From assembly GCF_001039355.2 (NCBI RefSeq), contig NW_019775479.1:119619-183618 (forward strand): a stretch of DNA of 64,000 nucleotides, in the 5' to 3' direction. Each line of letters opens with the position of its first letter. The stretch's first letter is position 1. The notes under the pieces are model-generated. The model ran no database searches and was not told the DNA's origin. It saw only the letters and a program-made list of their open reading frames with translations. This document shows, one piece after another, positions 1 through 12,900 of the stretch. This DNA is from Lingula anatina. Taxonomy: Eukaryota; Brachiopoda; Lingulata; Lingulida; Lingulidae. The position numbers and the translations under genes were made by a program.

Positions 1-700
1 ATTTTTGTGGAAGTTATGCTGTTTTTTTTTCACTTTTTTCAGCATGTATGCAACACCTATAACACATTTTAAGGAAAATTGATTGGCCAATTGTCTTGAA
101 ATTCACAGGAGTGGTCAGTGTTACTAAAATACAGATTAAGTTTTGAATATAAGCTTGATCAGTTAAGTTTTGGTGAAGTTATGCCTTTTTTGTATATAAG
201 TGTTTTTTTTTCAAATTTAATTCTCAGGCATGTAACAGTCTCATTTTGTAACTAATTTAGATATGTTAAGTTGTTCTTTTGACATTTTCTGCATCTTATC
301 AATATTGTTAGTTGATCATATAAAAATAACGGTAAACCTATTATTGTGTATTGTGTAATAAAGTGTCAAAAATGGAAATAAACTCATTTCTTAACAGTTT
401 GTCAGATTCAGTCATATCATTCACTATGTTCAGAATCTCTAAATGGAGCAAATTGAACATTTAAAATTGTTCTACTGATATTTTCCTATGTCAACAATTT
501 TCCTAGTTGATCATTTAAAAATGAAAATAAATAGATTATTTTGCTTAATGTAAAAAAGGTGTTGTAAATGGAAATAATCCCATTTTAGTAATAGCTATCG
601 CACATGTATATTTATGTTATCAAATAAAATTACAGTACCAGCTCAGATTATCATGGCCGTATCTGAGCAGCCAGTTTAGCAGCGGAGAAAGCGAGTCTGG
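1..700 (-). repeat. Dispersed repeat copy, minus orientation
   Basis: Read on the minus strand, about 51-190 matches the units found at 58.2-59.9 kb (the motif with GATCAAGCTT, a CTGTATTTTAGTA-like stretch and ACTCCTGTGA). About 240-620 matches the block at 57.36-57.65 kb (TTCTGAACATAGTGAATGA and nearby). No gene was seen. The family is non-coding here; its class is not determined. Confidence 0.6.
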
Positions 701-1840
701 ATATTGTTTTAGTGTGAGTGTTTTTAAAATTAGATAATAAATAATTAGAGAAAACTTACACGCATGTAAAGATCAATTATTTGTTGTTAAGATCTCATGA
801 ATTACGTTTAGTATATTTAGTTTATTTATCTCATTATTTCACTGTTTTGTTATTATTATTTTTCTTTTTCTTTTCTTTTTATAGTTTTCACCAGTTTTGT
901 CCAGTTTCTGTTCAGTTTTTGTTCAGTTTCTGTTCAGATTCTGTTCAGTTCTGTTCACACTGCGTAAATAAACGGCAGTATTATCCAACGGTGTTGCTTC
1001 ATTTACTCGTGGTCCGCTACAGTGATCACTAATTAAATTAAGGTCTAAGTAATTTGCTTAATCAATTTTCAATTGGGCATTAAATGAGATTACATATAAC
1101 ACTCATTGAGATTTCCCTGTAAAGTCCCATAGGTTAAGCTCTGTTAACTGTGTCACATAATTAGGAGTCAATGATAATTATGAAGGTAAATGTTGTTTTA
1201 TATTGAAAATAAGTTTACAGAAGAAAATTTTGTGTAAGGCTTACATTAATGCTAAAGATGAATAACAGGGACTTATAACTCCCAAGGGCATGTAACAGTT
1301 CACTTTTATGATACTACCTGTTGTGCAATATTTGCAACTTGACTTTGCATTTAAAGGGATAATAACTGTTTGTTTTGGCAAAAAAAATGAATTTTTGTTT
1401 CTCTAAAAAGTATTTTTTTTGTTATAATCTCTAAAGAGATAATTATAGAGTATAGTCATCTATGGAGGTCATATGGTCTGATGACAAGTTCAGATATCAG
1501 AATAATAGCTATAAGTGCCCTTTTTGTAAAAAAACAAAATAAATTATATTTCTGTGAGTTGTTGACACTGTTTAAACTCAAGTTGGATGATTCATATCAT
1601 GGTAATACAGCTAGACTGATTGGCAGCTTTAGTGGAATATTTTTGTAATTTTTCCTTTTTTAATTTTTCATTTTTCAAAGTGGTATTTTATGGATGTGAC
1701 TTATCACTACCATTTACCAGGAGCCCCGTACTGTTACTTTGTAACATTTTCTGTATTTTTTTTAACTTACAAGAATGATTCTTAGGATTGACATACAGCC
1801 CAAATTAGAAGAATAGGTCTATTAAATTATATATAAAAAC

Positions 1841-1843
<3 letters not shown>
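700..1843. other. Intergenic, no gene seen
   Basis: AT-rich sequence with a TTC/TGTTCAGTTT-type imperfect repeat near 900-955. No convincing exon or RNA gene was found. Confidence 0.5.

Positions 1844-1927
<84 letters not shown>
1844..1927. repeat. (AT)n microsatellite
   Basis: About 42 uninterrupted AT dinucleotides. Confidence 0.97.
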
Positions 1928-1930
<3 letters not shown>

Positions 1931-2020
1931 GTTATTATTATTTTTTATCGAGTTTCAGCAATTTTTTGTGAAATTTTCACTTATTCTCATTCTGGCTTAT
2001 CAGCCTGAAGCCTTAGGGAC

Positions 2021-2205
2021 CGTTTCCAGACCCTATCACGCTAACTGTAGGTCGATCTATCTTCAATTGCAATCAATATAAGCGGCTTAGCTGTCCTACT
2101 GAAACTGGCATGCCAGAATCCTAAGCCGCTTAAGCTGAAAGCAATTTAGTGAGAAACCCCTGCGAGTTGGATTGATCCTTGTAGATTGATCTAGGTATGG
2201 GAACT
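2021..2205. mobile_element. Palindromic MITE, diverged copy
   Basis: Contains AGGTCGATCTATC near the left end and GATTGATCTAGGTATGGGAA at the right end, with the internal AAGCCGCTTAAGCTGAAAGCAATTTAGTGAGA block shared with the copies at 27.8-28.25, 29.84 and 60.85 kb. Confidence 0.65.
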
Positions 2206-2359
2206 CAGTCTAATGCTTGTTACACATTTTACTTTCATCCCAATCAACTGTTGCGCAGAATTAAAATTTGATGTTGGCTATGCAGTTAAGCATAATAAAT
2301 AAGTGCATCAGAATTAACAGTATCCTATTTCTGCTTTTGTACTTTCTGTTTTTTGTCTG

Positions 2360-2849
2360 TACATTTGACAGCTTTGCTGCCTTGTTTTCGTAATTTTCAT
2401 TGGGTATTGTTTATTAAGCAGCATTCATCAAGTTCATTAGCTGCTTGAAATGAATACACTGGTTCGTTACTATCAGTTGCTTATGAAAAAAAACATGTAG
2501 ATGTGTTTGATAAAGTAAAATAGTCTCTTTTCTGAGACTTTTTGAAAATTACCACTCAACTGCTTCTTTTTTTGGCAGCATTGTATTTGAAGTCTCCTTT
2601 TTTTGTAACAGTGAATTAAGGCGGCGTTTGGGCACATTATCTACCCTTCTCAAATTTCTTTAGAATTCGTAGAGGGACAACTAAGGTATGCAGCGGTGAC
2701 ATAAGTGGGAATTTTGGAGGTCTCTTTGCATTTTAAGACATGTATGAATATTTTAGAAAGTTTACCCATCTCTTGAAAAATTATATTTCTTGCCGACGGT
2801 GTCTTATCTAAATGTGAGTGTGTGTGTGTGTGTGTGTCTTTGTGTGAGA

Positions 2850-2881
<32 letters not shown>

Positions 2882-2915
2882 CTGATTGAAGTCACCACAC
2901 TTATCCATCAAGTTC
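2360..2915 (-). pseudogene. Relic 3' flank of a YG-protein gene unit
   Basis: This stretch is nearly identical to 18.12-18.55 kb and similar to 16.60-17.13 kb. Part of it (CGAATT.TAAAGAAATTT on minus) matches the 3' UTR of the minus-strand YG gene at 14.6-14.8 kb. It also carries the composite GT/GA microsatellite at 2816-2880 that marks the units. No coding exon survives. It is read as the 3' remnant of a lost minus-strand paralogue lying upstream of the + strand YG gene. Confidence 0.5.
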
Positions 2916-3620
2916 AGGTACCAGTATGCCTTAAAGCAGACATGCACATCTTATTGGAACCAACCCTGTTATGTAAGTCTGTAACATAAAAGTTCTTTTA
3001 AATCCACCCGAGGCAGGGAATTATTATCTAATGAAAAGGTCGTAAAATATAGTGTCCTAACCTGTAGTAACTTCTCAACAGAATTAATAATAAAGATGGT
3101 CTTGCCATCGTTGTAACTAGACAAATTGGTGTTTTTTCTCGATTTCCAGTATTGGTATTATTCATCTGTCAGCAGAAATTGCAGTTTATCATTTGCTAGA
3201 TGAATGTCATGGATACGCGAGTTTGTTGCATGGTTTTGCGTTTAAAACTTGATGATTCGAATTTATAACAAAACAATTTGTCCACTCTGTCATAATTTAA
3301 AGACCGACAAAATATTACTTTTAAATTTAAAAATTTGACTGACGTATTTTACAATAACGAAAAAGGAGTAAATCATAGCTGCTAGGAGCAGTTTTGGCAT
3401 GTTTCTACCTTAGTCGTCATTTCTCTCTTGATTTTTTCCACTGCAATAAGCACTGACTGCTTAAAAATAGGGATTATTATTTTGACAGTTTGATGATGCT
3501 TTGCCAAAATAATCATTCCGTACGCGTCTTATTTGTAATTAACATCCCGACATTTGTCACAAATAGCTTTAGGCAAAATACTGGCTGGCTAATAATTACC
3601 AAATCGTTTTGTGTTTCAGG
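2916..3620. other. Upstream region of YG gene 1, no gene seen
   Basis: AT-rich sequence without recognisable exons; it directly precedes the TATA box of the plus-strand secreted-protein gene. Confidence 0.4.
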
Positions 3621-3624
3621 TCGG

Positions 3625-3632
3625 TATAAAAA
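3625..3632 (+). promoter_or_regulatory. TATA box of YG gene 1
   Basis: TATAAAAA lies about 95 bp before the ATG at 3725. The following 5' UTR (GGTCTAGTTTTAACAGACTT and on) is conserved with the minus-strand paralogue, where TATAAAA sits at the same distance from the same motif. Confidence 0.8.
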
Positions 3633-3724
3633 GATTGACTTGGTCTAGTTTTAACAGACTTCGACTTCAGTCAAGCTCCAAGTGACACTCCATAAGTTAG
3701 AAGACAACTCTTTTTTCCTCCAAG

Positions 3725-4417
3725 ATGATCAAGCTGATTCTACTCGCTGCTCTCGTGGTCATGACAGACGCCCATTGGTGGGGCTCTGGGAGTAAAAGGT
3801 GTGTTAGTGTGTGTGTATGTGATTTTTTTTTACTGTGTAATTGTATTTTTCTGCGATTTACTCTAACCAATACTAAATTCATCCAATAGTACAATTAAAA
3901 TTAGAAATTAAAAAAAAAAGAATTTATCTGGACCGTCTGTTTTGAAATATGTAGCTGAAGGAATCACTTTACTTTTGTTCAAAAACCAATTTGTTGTTGG
4001 GGTTTCATTTTGCTCAAAGCAAGAGAATCGAGACAAAGCACGCGAAGAAAGTATTCTATATACAGAAAATGATAAACTCAGCCTTTACTCCACGTCTAAT
4101 AACCTGAGTGCCACTGAAGACTGTTTGACAGGTGACGTTGTCTTATTTCATATTGATAATTTATCCCAATGAAATTGAAAAGTTTTTTGTCTTTTTTATT
4201 TTGTAAAAGGACTCACTATGGATACCAACCAGGTGGATATGGAAATGGCGACAACGGCTATAATGGTCAAGGGTACGGATATGGTGATCGCAACGGATAT
4301 CACCTGAACGGATACAACAGCAACGGAGGAGGCTATGGATACAAAGGTGCTGGATACGGAAAGCCTCAATATGGAGGAAAGAAGGGGTTAATTTCCCCAT
4401 GGGGGTTTTTGTGGTAA
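3725..4417 (+). CDS. Small secreted Tyr/Gly-rich protein (gene 1)
   Basis: Exon 1 (3725-3798) encodes a hydrophobic signal peptide beginning MIKLILLAALVV, followed by HWWGSGSKR. It is spliced (gt at 3799, ag at 4208-4209) to exon 2 (4210-4413), which encodes a domain of YGY, GGYG and NGY motifs ending SPWGFL. The intron phase is 2. If a donor at 4414 (GTAAGA) joins the acceptor before 4650, TG plus A forms a TGA stop at the junction; if the intron is retained, TAA at 4415 ends it one residue later. Either way the product is about 92 aa. It probably enters an extracellular matrix (shell, byssus or mucus), by resemblance to molluscan glycine/tyrosine-rich secretions such as shematrins; an antimicrobial role is also possible. 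The paralogue is at 14.8-15.7 kb. Confidence 0.8.
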
Positions 4418-4649
4418 GATATCGCTTTATTATCACATTTTACAGTTTGTTCCACGTTTGTTAAGTGGAAATATTCAGTCTAATACATGTTTTCCTAATA
4501 GCTAGTTAAGGCTAGTCAGAAAATTAAAAAAAAAATGAAAAAAGTTCGTTTTTTTTTCATTATTTTTATACAGTCTATAAATATGACATACTGTATAGAC
4601 AAATACCTATCCATTACCGTTTTCAATAGGTCTTTTTTTTATATTTCAG

Positions 4650-4870
4650 AAACAGATGCTGCGGATAACCTTTATTCTGCAGTGTGCACAGCCGGATATG
4701 ACGACATCAACCACGTGACCCATACCAAACAGTTCCTTGCTCATATCATTCTAAATATCTTTACTGCTTTTGCCCATAAATAGACCGGTGCAATTTGGAA
4801 ACATATTCTGTATTACATGTATGAAATTTTTCCTCGCTTATGCAATAAAATATGTGATGAAGATGTCATT
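4650..4870 (+). other. Probable 3' UTR exon of YG gene 1 with poly(A) signal
   Basis: It starts after a pyrimidine-rich acceptor (TTTTTTTATATTTCAG) and contains AATAAA at 4844-4849. An open frame runs through it to 4783, but that frame is not reached from exon 2. Confidence 0.55.
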
Positions 4871-5886
4871 TTGTTTTTAATCTTTGTTGACCAATATAGA
4901 TTGTAAATGTCCATGGGAATTATAAGCGTTTTTGTTTTTTATAAGCGTTTATTTATTTATTTAAAAGGTCACATATACAGGGATCATATTTAAAACCCCA
5001 TCACAGAAATCCAAAATGAAATGTTGGCCCTTTTCTCGTGGCAACGTTCCTCATCAGAAACTGAACCTACCCTCTTCGAAGTACACAATGTAAATGCAAG
5101 ATTTTTTGAAATAAGGACTCTATAAATAACTGTTTCCGCATCAAAGAGACCCACTGAAGGCACTGTATATTTACATATGTAAGACAGGAACGGCTTATTT
5201 TTCTTAACTAAAATACCAAACTTCTAAGTTTTGCCATGGCCTGGTGAAATACGGAGACACTCGAATGTGTTTTTATTAAAAAATCACCTTAACTGATTTT
5301 ATTCTGAGTACTTGTGAAAGTAAAAAGAAAGTTATGTTTTACCCATAGTACAAGCACGTTAAGAGAACATGTATGAATTAATTATTTAATTACCAGAAGA
5401 CACCACGACTAAATGTATTTCTTAGAAGACAAAGCATTATTCAAACTGAGGCTTAATTAATAATGGCACCAATATCAAGCACGGATCGTTATGGCCTACG
5501 TCATGGAAGACACAGTGTATGCCTTTGCAATTGACTATATATACTTTCTTACAAGATTATCTGAAGAAAGTAAACTTTACATGTTGTATTGAAAACCTAC
5601 CAATCACAATAAAACACCCGAAGTTTCCTCCAAATAACAATAAAAAAGAATATACTTTTATGCCGTTTCCTTTGCGTAGGTCTGCGTTAGTTCTCTGAGT
5701 AGTTATCTAGTTATGTATTCTGACGTTGTTTACTATAACACAATCATCAGTGTCATACAAAGAAAGTGCCAAGAACATGCCTGATACTCTTTATAAACAC
5801 GCATGGTAGTATTTAGTGATAGATTGTGACTGGTGTACTCGGAAGCATTATGGGAAGTACCTTTTTGGTATTTGTTGATTTTGTGA
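4871..5886. other. Intergenic, no gene seen
   Basis: AT-rich sequence between YG gene 1 and the fossil promoter. No exon matching the paralogues was found. Confidence 0.45.
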
Positions 5887-5888
5887 CT

Positions 5889-5946
5889 CGGATCTTGGCT
5901 GACGACGGAGTATGTCAAAACTGAACCAAGGAAGCTTTTTTAAAAT
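5889..5946 (-). pseudogene. Fossil promoter and 5' UTR of a third YG paralogue
   Basis: The minus strand reads AGCTTCCTTGGTTCAGTTTT, then a GACATACTCCGTCGTC stretch, then AGCCAAGATCC. This aligns with the 5' UTR of the gene at 15.7 kb (CTGCCTTGGTTTAGTTTTAA, then CAGACTTCGTCGTC). The TATA box has decayed to a TTTTAAAAAA run, and no signal-peptide exon is recognisable downstream. Confidence 0.65.
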
Positions 5947-6399
5947 GTGCCAAAACAAAACGTATACGTAATTATTACATTTTGGAAAAAAATATTTTGC
6001 CTTAAAATATTTGTAAAGGTAGTGATGGCTAAATAGTACACACGTGAAATGAATTATCACTTTGGTTTTAATTACCAAGTATCGTCAGATTGTCCAAATT
6101 AATTCCCTTGATTTGTCAGTGCTTGTGCTTATCAAATTCAGTAAAGGTAAAACATATATTTTTTAAAAAATTAAAAAAATTGAGCCTCACGGTAGTAACA
6201 ACAGGTTATAATCCTTCACTTAACCTGTGTTTGGTTTAATAAGAAGTGTCTTTAGTATGTAGAAAAGACCAGTAGATTACATGTCACTGCTAAATAATGG
6301 ATGTGAAGGTTTTGGACATAGCGCACTTATAAGCCACAAGGCATACTGCTTCGTGAGTCTGACTGATAAGAACAAATAATCTTAGTGCGCGCCCCTTTC

Positions 6400-6845
6400 G
6401 AATCTTTCTCTCTCTCTCTCACTCACTGTCTCTCTCAAACACACTGTTGCTCATTAACATAAAATGAATGTTAAATTCACTTGCCATTATCCGATTATTC
6501 TTCATCTTTTTCAATAATTTTGTTTTCAATTAATTTAATCTTGTACAGTCTTAATGAGATCATTTGTAAGTTAACACTAGTAGTGGCTAGCTGCGGGACT
6601 GGGCGTAATGACATTATCCTTTAAATATTTTATTTTTTTACTCATAACGATGCCCTGATTTTAATAATTTTGGTATCGTGTTTTACATTCAATTTTACCA
6701 AAGGACCTGTTTCTCTCTCTCTCACTCTCTTTTTAAGCCCCATCTTTCTCTCTCATTCAACTTCCATCTCTCTCTCTCTTCTCTCTCTCTCTTTTTCAAC
6801 CCCATCTCTCTCTCTGTCTCTCTCTGTCTCTCTCTCTGTATGCAT
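6400..6845. repeat. CT-rich microsatellite tracts
   Basis: Interrupted (CT)n runs at about 6405-6440 and 6714-6840. The open frames through them are low-complexity artefacts. The 6.40-6.48 part resembles the CT/CA tracts upstream of the YG units at 13.95, 15.9 and 17.4 kb. Confidence 0.8.
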
Positions 6846-7536
6846 GTCAATATTTCGTTTCTTTTTTTTTTACTTCTTGGATTCATATGTGTTGCACACA
6901 GCCGCTGGGATAGAAATGGTTATTTGCACAGGCACAAATTATTTACAATAAAACTTAAGAAGCAATTTGGCTTGTGGTTTTATTCGTGATTTATTCGTGA
7001 TTAATATGTGATTTCGTGGTGAAAAAATAGAGAAATGAAAATAACACAATTAGCCACTTAAATATAAAGATAAATTAATAAATTTAACAATTACACTCAT
7101 AAACAAATGATTACATAAATAATTACGTAAATTTAAGTTGTACATGTAAATTATTATGAACAAATGTGAATACCTACTCAATATTAACCTATCCCCTGGC
7201 TATATTCAAACTCAAAGGCTAGACGCCTCGGTCACTTTGTCAAGAGCACTGGATTCTCTGGACGAATAGCGAAAACACGCAGCCTACAGTATATACAGAA
7301 AAATACAGTAAACAGTATTCAACTTATTGGCCAATGGAGAGCCCATTCTCTCTATCACAAGATAACTATAAACAATTATAAACATGTGATGAAAGAACGC
7401 ACCCATCGCCGCATGCGTAACGATAGGCCTAATAGCAGGTGCACTACTTCGTCGTTTTCTTAATATTAACAACGTTGACTGACTTTTTCTAAAGTTATAA
7501 ATCAATTCCATAGCTTACGTATTACGTCGGATTATT
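6846..7536. other. Intergenic, no gene seen
   Basis: AT-rich sequence with a short tandem TTATTCGTGATT motif near 6980-7002. Nothing else is supported. Confidence 0.45.
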
Positions 7537-7539
7537 AGA

Positions 7540-8088
7540 ACATTAATAGTCGAGTAGCCAGAACGCTAACCCTGCAATTTTTTTCCTTTAAACTTTTTTT
7601 GCTGAAATGCTTTCTTCAGGTCGAGAGAAACAAAATTAGCTTGGTTGCTACTTCCGAGACATTGAGCATTTTTCAATATGGCCGTCAATTTATGAGGAAA
7701 AATAGAAAAACTACCAGAAGTCGCCAGGTATACTTTATTAAGGGCTTCTTTGAACGTTAATCCTATTAGAAGAGCACAGCAGGACTGGTGGATACACTTT
7801 AGCGCGTAATTTTTAGCAAAAAATCAAATTGGCCGTCAAAACATAGGGCAGAATGTAAAAAAAGATGCAAAAAATGTCCATTTTTCTGCATATTTAGTCT
7901 TGTAAAAACTATTTTCGCCACTTATATTTATTTTTATTATGATATTTTGTTAGCCATGGTCCCAAACTCTGAGAAAAAGGCCTTTTTTGACGTTTTACAA
8001 ATGGTGGCTGACGGTATCAGCTCCCGGAATTTCATTTGCACTCCAACGAGCCCCACAGTCGAAGATTGCTATGTCATATCTTGCAAAN
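7540..8088 (+). mobile_element. Solo terminal segment of the long-TIR transposon
   Basis: Starts TAGTCGAGTAGCCAGAAC and runs almost identically to 9945-10490 (the left end of the element at 9.9-13.7 kb). The similarity stops exactly at the single N at 8088. It may be a solo end, a non-autonomous copy, or a duplicated contig end. Confidence 0.75.
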
Positions 8089-9940
8089 CGACTATCTAAA
8101 TTATTAAAGATAAGACGTATACTGCATGTAATACATCCTGAATGTGTGTGCGTAGTACTGTAGCACCTTCATCTGGCTTTGGCCGGACTATATAACGAGT
8201 TTGTACATGTGTGTTATGTTATGTTATCGACTGAACATAATGGACTCATAATGCGATGTAATATTAAAATCGCACGGAGTAGTGGCATTTCGTACTGACA
8301 TTGTGAACAGATCGTCGACTTGTAAACTGATATGCACATGTATTATCATTCGAAAAACAACCAGATGTATTATTTGGAAAGTGCATGGTCACATTTTCCT
8401 GATTTCATACACAATACAACGACTTATTTTCATACATGTATGTCTTATATTATCAGCGGGAACAGAATGTTATGTTTATATAGGTACATGTTCAGTTGTG
8501 CATGCATGTGGAAGCAAGTACAATATAAGTCTGACATTATGAGTTTGTAGATAGATATGTTATACTGTATCCTAAACTAAAACACAATGTAATATATTCA
8601 AAAAGATGCATCTGTTTGCTTAATTACTTTCAGAGCATTTAAACTAGTATTTATGATAATTATACATGTTACATACGTTCTGTTATCAGACCAGATATAG
8701 TTATGTAGTGTTATGCTACATGTAGATAATTAAAAGTGAAAAGTAAAGCGTGAATAAGTGGTTTGTTTTGTTTTATATGATGAAGTATCTAGGATTACTA
8801 GCAGAAAATACAGGTACATCAATCAGTGGAATAAGATTATAGGGGGACTTAAGTGGATTTTGTTCTCATTTCTTCGTCATTCAAAGTATTTAAATGATTT
8901 GGACGATAAGATGCTTATTATTTTTTTATTAATATCAATTCTCCATATTAGTAAAGGGCAAAATATATTATCTACAAAAGTACATCTGTCTTCCTTTTTA
9001 TCCTGTCTGAATTGATACATGCATGTTCGATGTGATGGTCTCAACTGAAATTTAGGCGACTTAGTTTACAGAATATTATATGTCTCGCCTGTTTATCTAC
9101 ATTGAAGTTACCAAAAGTTCCTTAACTTGTTGGTAATTCTCGAGTCCAAAACCAGGATAAATTTTACCAAAAATATTGCTTGTTCAAAGGGGTGTGTCAA
9201 ATCCAAAGTGGAGGTGATTTCAAAGCATAAAAGCAGCATCCTTTAGGATTTACCCAAGGTCAATTGTACTAGTAGCTTTAATTTCCACATACCAATCCAA
9301 TACCCAATGCATTTCTCCATTTGAAAAAAAAAAATTCCTCCAGTCAAGGGTAGACATTGCTTCCGGGTCGTTAGCAAACAAAATGTTAATGGCCTACTTT
9401 AACATAATATTGATGAGTAACAATGTCGGTAATGTGACCATTGCAAAGGGGAGTAAGGATGCGGAGGAATAACTAACTATGCACTGGAGTAAAAAAACGG
9501 GAGGTGTACCTGGGGGGAAGGGTAGTAACGTATAACGGTAATTTTTTTGGGGATGTATTGATGCGGGGTTGTGGGGCGTGGGGTCGTATCGATGGGCACG
9601 ATGCCAAATTTACTTGTGGTGAGGAGGTGAAGAGGTCGAGGACAAACAAATGCAACAAACTTGGCAGTCAGCTTCACAGATTCCGTTATAGAAAGAGAAG
9701 AGAGTAGAAAGAGATTGATTTCGCCTGAACCCCTATAAACAGTTCAGTTACCTGTATGTACACGTTCGCCAATCAGAGCAAGTTATACGGTGAACAGTTT
9801 TACCGCTGTAACTAATCAGGATAGATCACGTAACCTGTACACCGGACTGTGCTTTACTTATAGAGACATCTGCCGGCAGCATTAGAAATTAATCTCAACT
9901 AGCGCAGTGCATCGTCAAATAGTATCGGTGTAGGGAGTAT
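8089..9940. other. Intergenic, no gene seen
   Basis: AT-rich sequence. Open frames near 8.3-9.0 kb have no recognisable motifs, good exon borders or similarity to other parts of the window. Confidence 0.45.
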
Positions 9941-9941
9941 G

Positions 9942-12900
9942 GGTGTTAGTCGAGTAGCCAGAACTCTAACCCTGCAATTTTTTTTCCTGTAAACTTTTTT
10001 TTGCTGAAATGCTTTCTTCAGGCAGAGAGAAGCAAAATTAGCTTGGTTGCTACTTCCGAGACATTGAGCATTTTTCAATATGGCCGTCAATTTATGAGGA
10101 AAAATAGAAAAACTACCAGAAGTCGCCAGGTATACTTTATTAAGGGCTTCTTTGAATGTTAATCCTATTAGAAGAGCACAGCAGGACTGGTGGATACACT
10201 TAAGCGCGTATTTTTAGCAAAAAATCAAAATGGCCGTCAAAACATAGGGCAGAATGTAAAAAAAATGCAAAAAATGTCCATTTTTCTGCATATTTAGTCT
10301 TGTAAAAACTATTTTCGCCATTTATATTTATTTTCATTATGATATTTTGTTAGCCATGGTCCCAAACTCTGAGAAAAAGGCCTTTTTTGACGTTTTACAA
10401 ACGGTGGCTGACGGTATCAGGTCCCGGAATTTCATTTGCACTCCAACGAGCTCCACAGTCGAAGATTGCTATGTCATATCTTGCAAACTTTTAAAAAGAA
10501 ATTATATCACCTGAGCTTGAAAACTGAGAAAATACAACTAAACTTGGGTTTCTTTGCCAGTTGATACGTTTAGGACATTGATCAGTTTTCACAGAACAAG
10601 ATGGCCGTCAATTTGTTATATGAATAGCAAGAGCATTATGTTCGTATCAATATGTATATTCTTCACACCATGGTTCATCATTGGATATTTATGTAAACAT
10701 TCTTATAAATTGCAATCACTTACATCTCAGCAAGTCATTTGAATTTAAAAAAAAAACAAAAATGGCCTCCAAAACGTAATGGAAAGAACTAAAAGAGCTG
10801 TACATCCACAAGTCCTTTAACTGAAAAAGACGTTTAATAAATCAAATACAAATATACACAAAGAAAAATCTATACCTGCAGTAAAGACAGGATGCACAAT
10901 TAAACAGATTCTTTGGATAAATAAAACAACAAACGAAAAGCAATATGTCCGTCAATACTACTCTATGATTAAAGAAAGCATTAAATGCGGATATCTCAGT
11001 CATTACGTGGCAATTAATCAAATCGATTTTCTTAATACTACATCAACTTCTTGACAAGTCTTGGGCATAAGCTTATTTTAGACTTCGTCATATTCTTCAT
11101 CTAACTGTTCTTCATTGTCAATGTCTAATGGATTAGTAAAATGCCCACAACATGAAATTCCTCCCTCGCACTTGCAGCAGTCTGTGCATGAGAGACCTGA
11201 GTTATTGCAACTGCATCGTGCACCACTGCAAGCCTTGGCGCCTACTACAGCACAGCTGCAGCTGACCACATCGAGCAGCACTTGAGGAGCCACTGGTGCC
11301 GATGAAATGGTTGGGACGATGGTTGATCCATTAATGGTCCAACCAAAGTTTGAAATGTCTCGAGTTTCTTCAGGTGGGTCACGTTTGTCTGCAGCCTTCC
11401 ACAGTGACATCTGTAGATGAACTCGAAGCACACGCAGCTGCAAGTTTTCATCAGTCGGTGACAGTTTCCTAAGAAGCGGAGGTTTTTTTCGACAGCGAAA
11501 GAAGCGAGCACAGGCCTCATTTAATGTTGTACATTCCGCCTGTCCGTATAGGGGTAAAAGGAAATCATCGGCTGTCATCTTAAGCTCAGCATGGGTAACA
11601 CCAGGCTCTCCGAGTACTTGATCCAGTCCTGGTATATCTATCTCTAGCAGCTTCAGAGCCGACTGCTTTCCTTTTCCAATGGGGTACGATACTGTATCAC
11701 AGCTTGACAGTGCGTGGACACCTTGTAACTGGCTGCATTTCCTTGGTTCTAACTGCTCTACAGTAGCATTTATGTCAAGGACATCACAACTTTACTTTTC
11801 CATTTGAATCGTAGCATCTATCTTCATCTTTGATGTCCAATAGACCAAGAGGACAAAGACATCTGTGTCATCACTAAGGATGCGTATTGTCTCGGCGCCA
11901 TCCGCCATTGCCTTCAACATATAACTGGAAGGGGTGACATCTGTCTCAACATGGGTTACTGCACAGTCCATCTTATTCACGAGCTGTATGTTGTGTGGAA
12001 GGCGATATGTACAGAGGATGTTGTTGAGGAGACTCTTGTTCTTCGTATTGTGAAGAATGGTTTCGCGGCAAGGAAGGCTGGTGTTGGAAGTAATCCAGAG
12101 TTCTTTGGCGCTTCCTCGTCTCATACGCTCGTGTTCCTTAGGGCTACGAGTTTCTTCATCGTACCTGTCAAACAGCACGACTTTCCTTGAATCTTCGGGG
12201 AAGTGGGATTGACGAGCGCCAAAACTTGCGGCTAAGTCGCCTGCAGTCCCGCCGACGTGGTAAAGCAACTACCCGGCTTCAACCAGCACAACATCTGGAG
12301 CAGGCGGGGTTGTGACTAGGATTCCGAGGCACCTGACGAGCACTGACTTATTGCCCTTTCTCAAGCAGCCATACTCATCGATCAGGGCAGGAGGAACAAG
12401 ACTTAGCTGTGACAGACTGGCACCCAAGTAGCTTTAACAGCCTAGTTGTCAAGGCAACACGCTGTCTCTCAAGCAAATTTAATTTACATGTTCTTCTCCT
12501 CATAGGCCTTTTGAGTAAAATTAGAAACACCTCCTAGGATTGGATTATTCCTATCCATATTGAAAAGGTTAAAATCACAAAAATAAATGTTAATATAATC
12601 ATTATAAAAACTAAAAACAATAAGGTTAGTATATTAATAATAATTCAATTTATTTATAATTAATTTTACCCCTCCCCCTCTCATTAGCGCCTAAATTGCA
12701 AATTAACATTTTGGAGTCCCTGTATCACAAATACTGGGGAAATCCCTGCTGGCCCTTGATATTTATTTTTTCAGATTGAGCCTGTATAAAAAAGAAAGAG
12801 ATAATTTATGAAACGGTCAATCCTACGTGTTGCCGCACTTTGTGGAGTCTTAGTATAACTGTACCTTACCAGTACACCTCGTCATAACCTTTTCCAGCAT

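Noticed and set aside
781-1032. Plus-strand 83-codon frame rich in Phe and Leu
   Set aside because: It starts at a TTG and runs through T-rich sequence, with no splice or family support.
4535-4783. Coding reading of exon 3 in YG gene 1
   Set aside because: The open frame is out of phase with the donor of exon 2; joining gives TGA at once.
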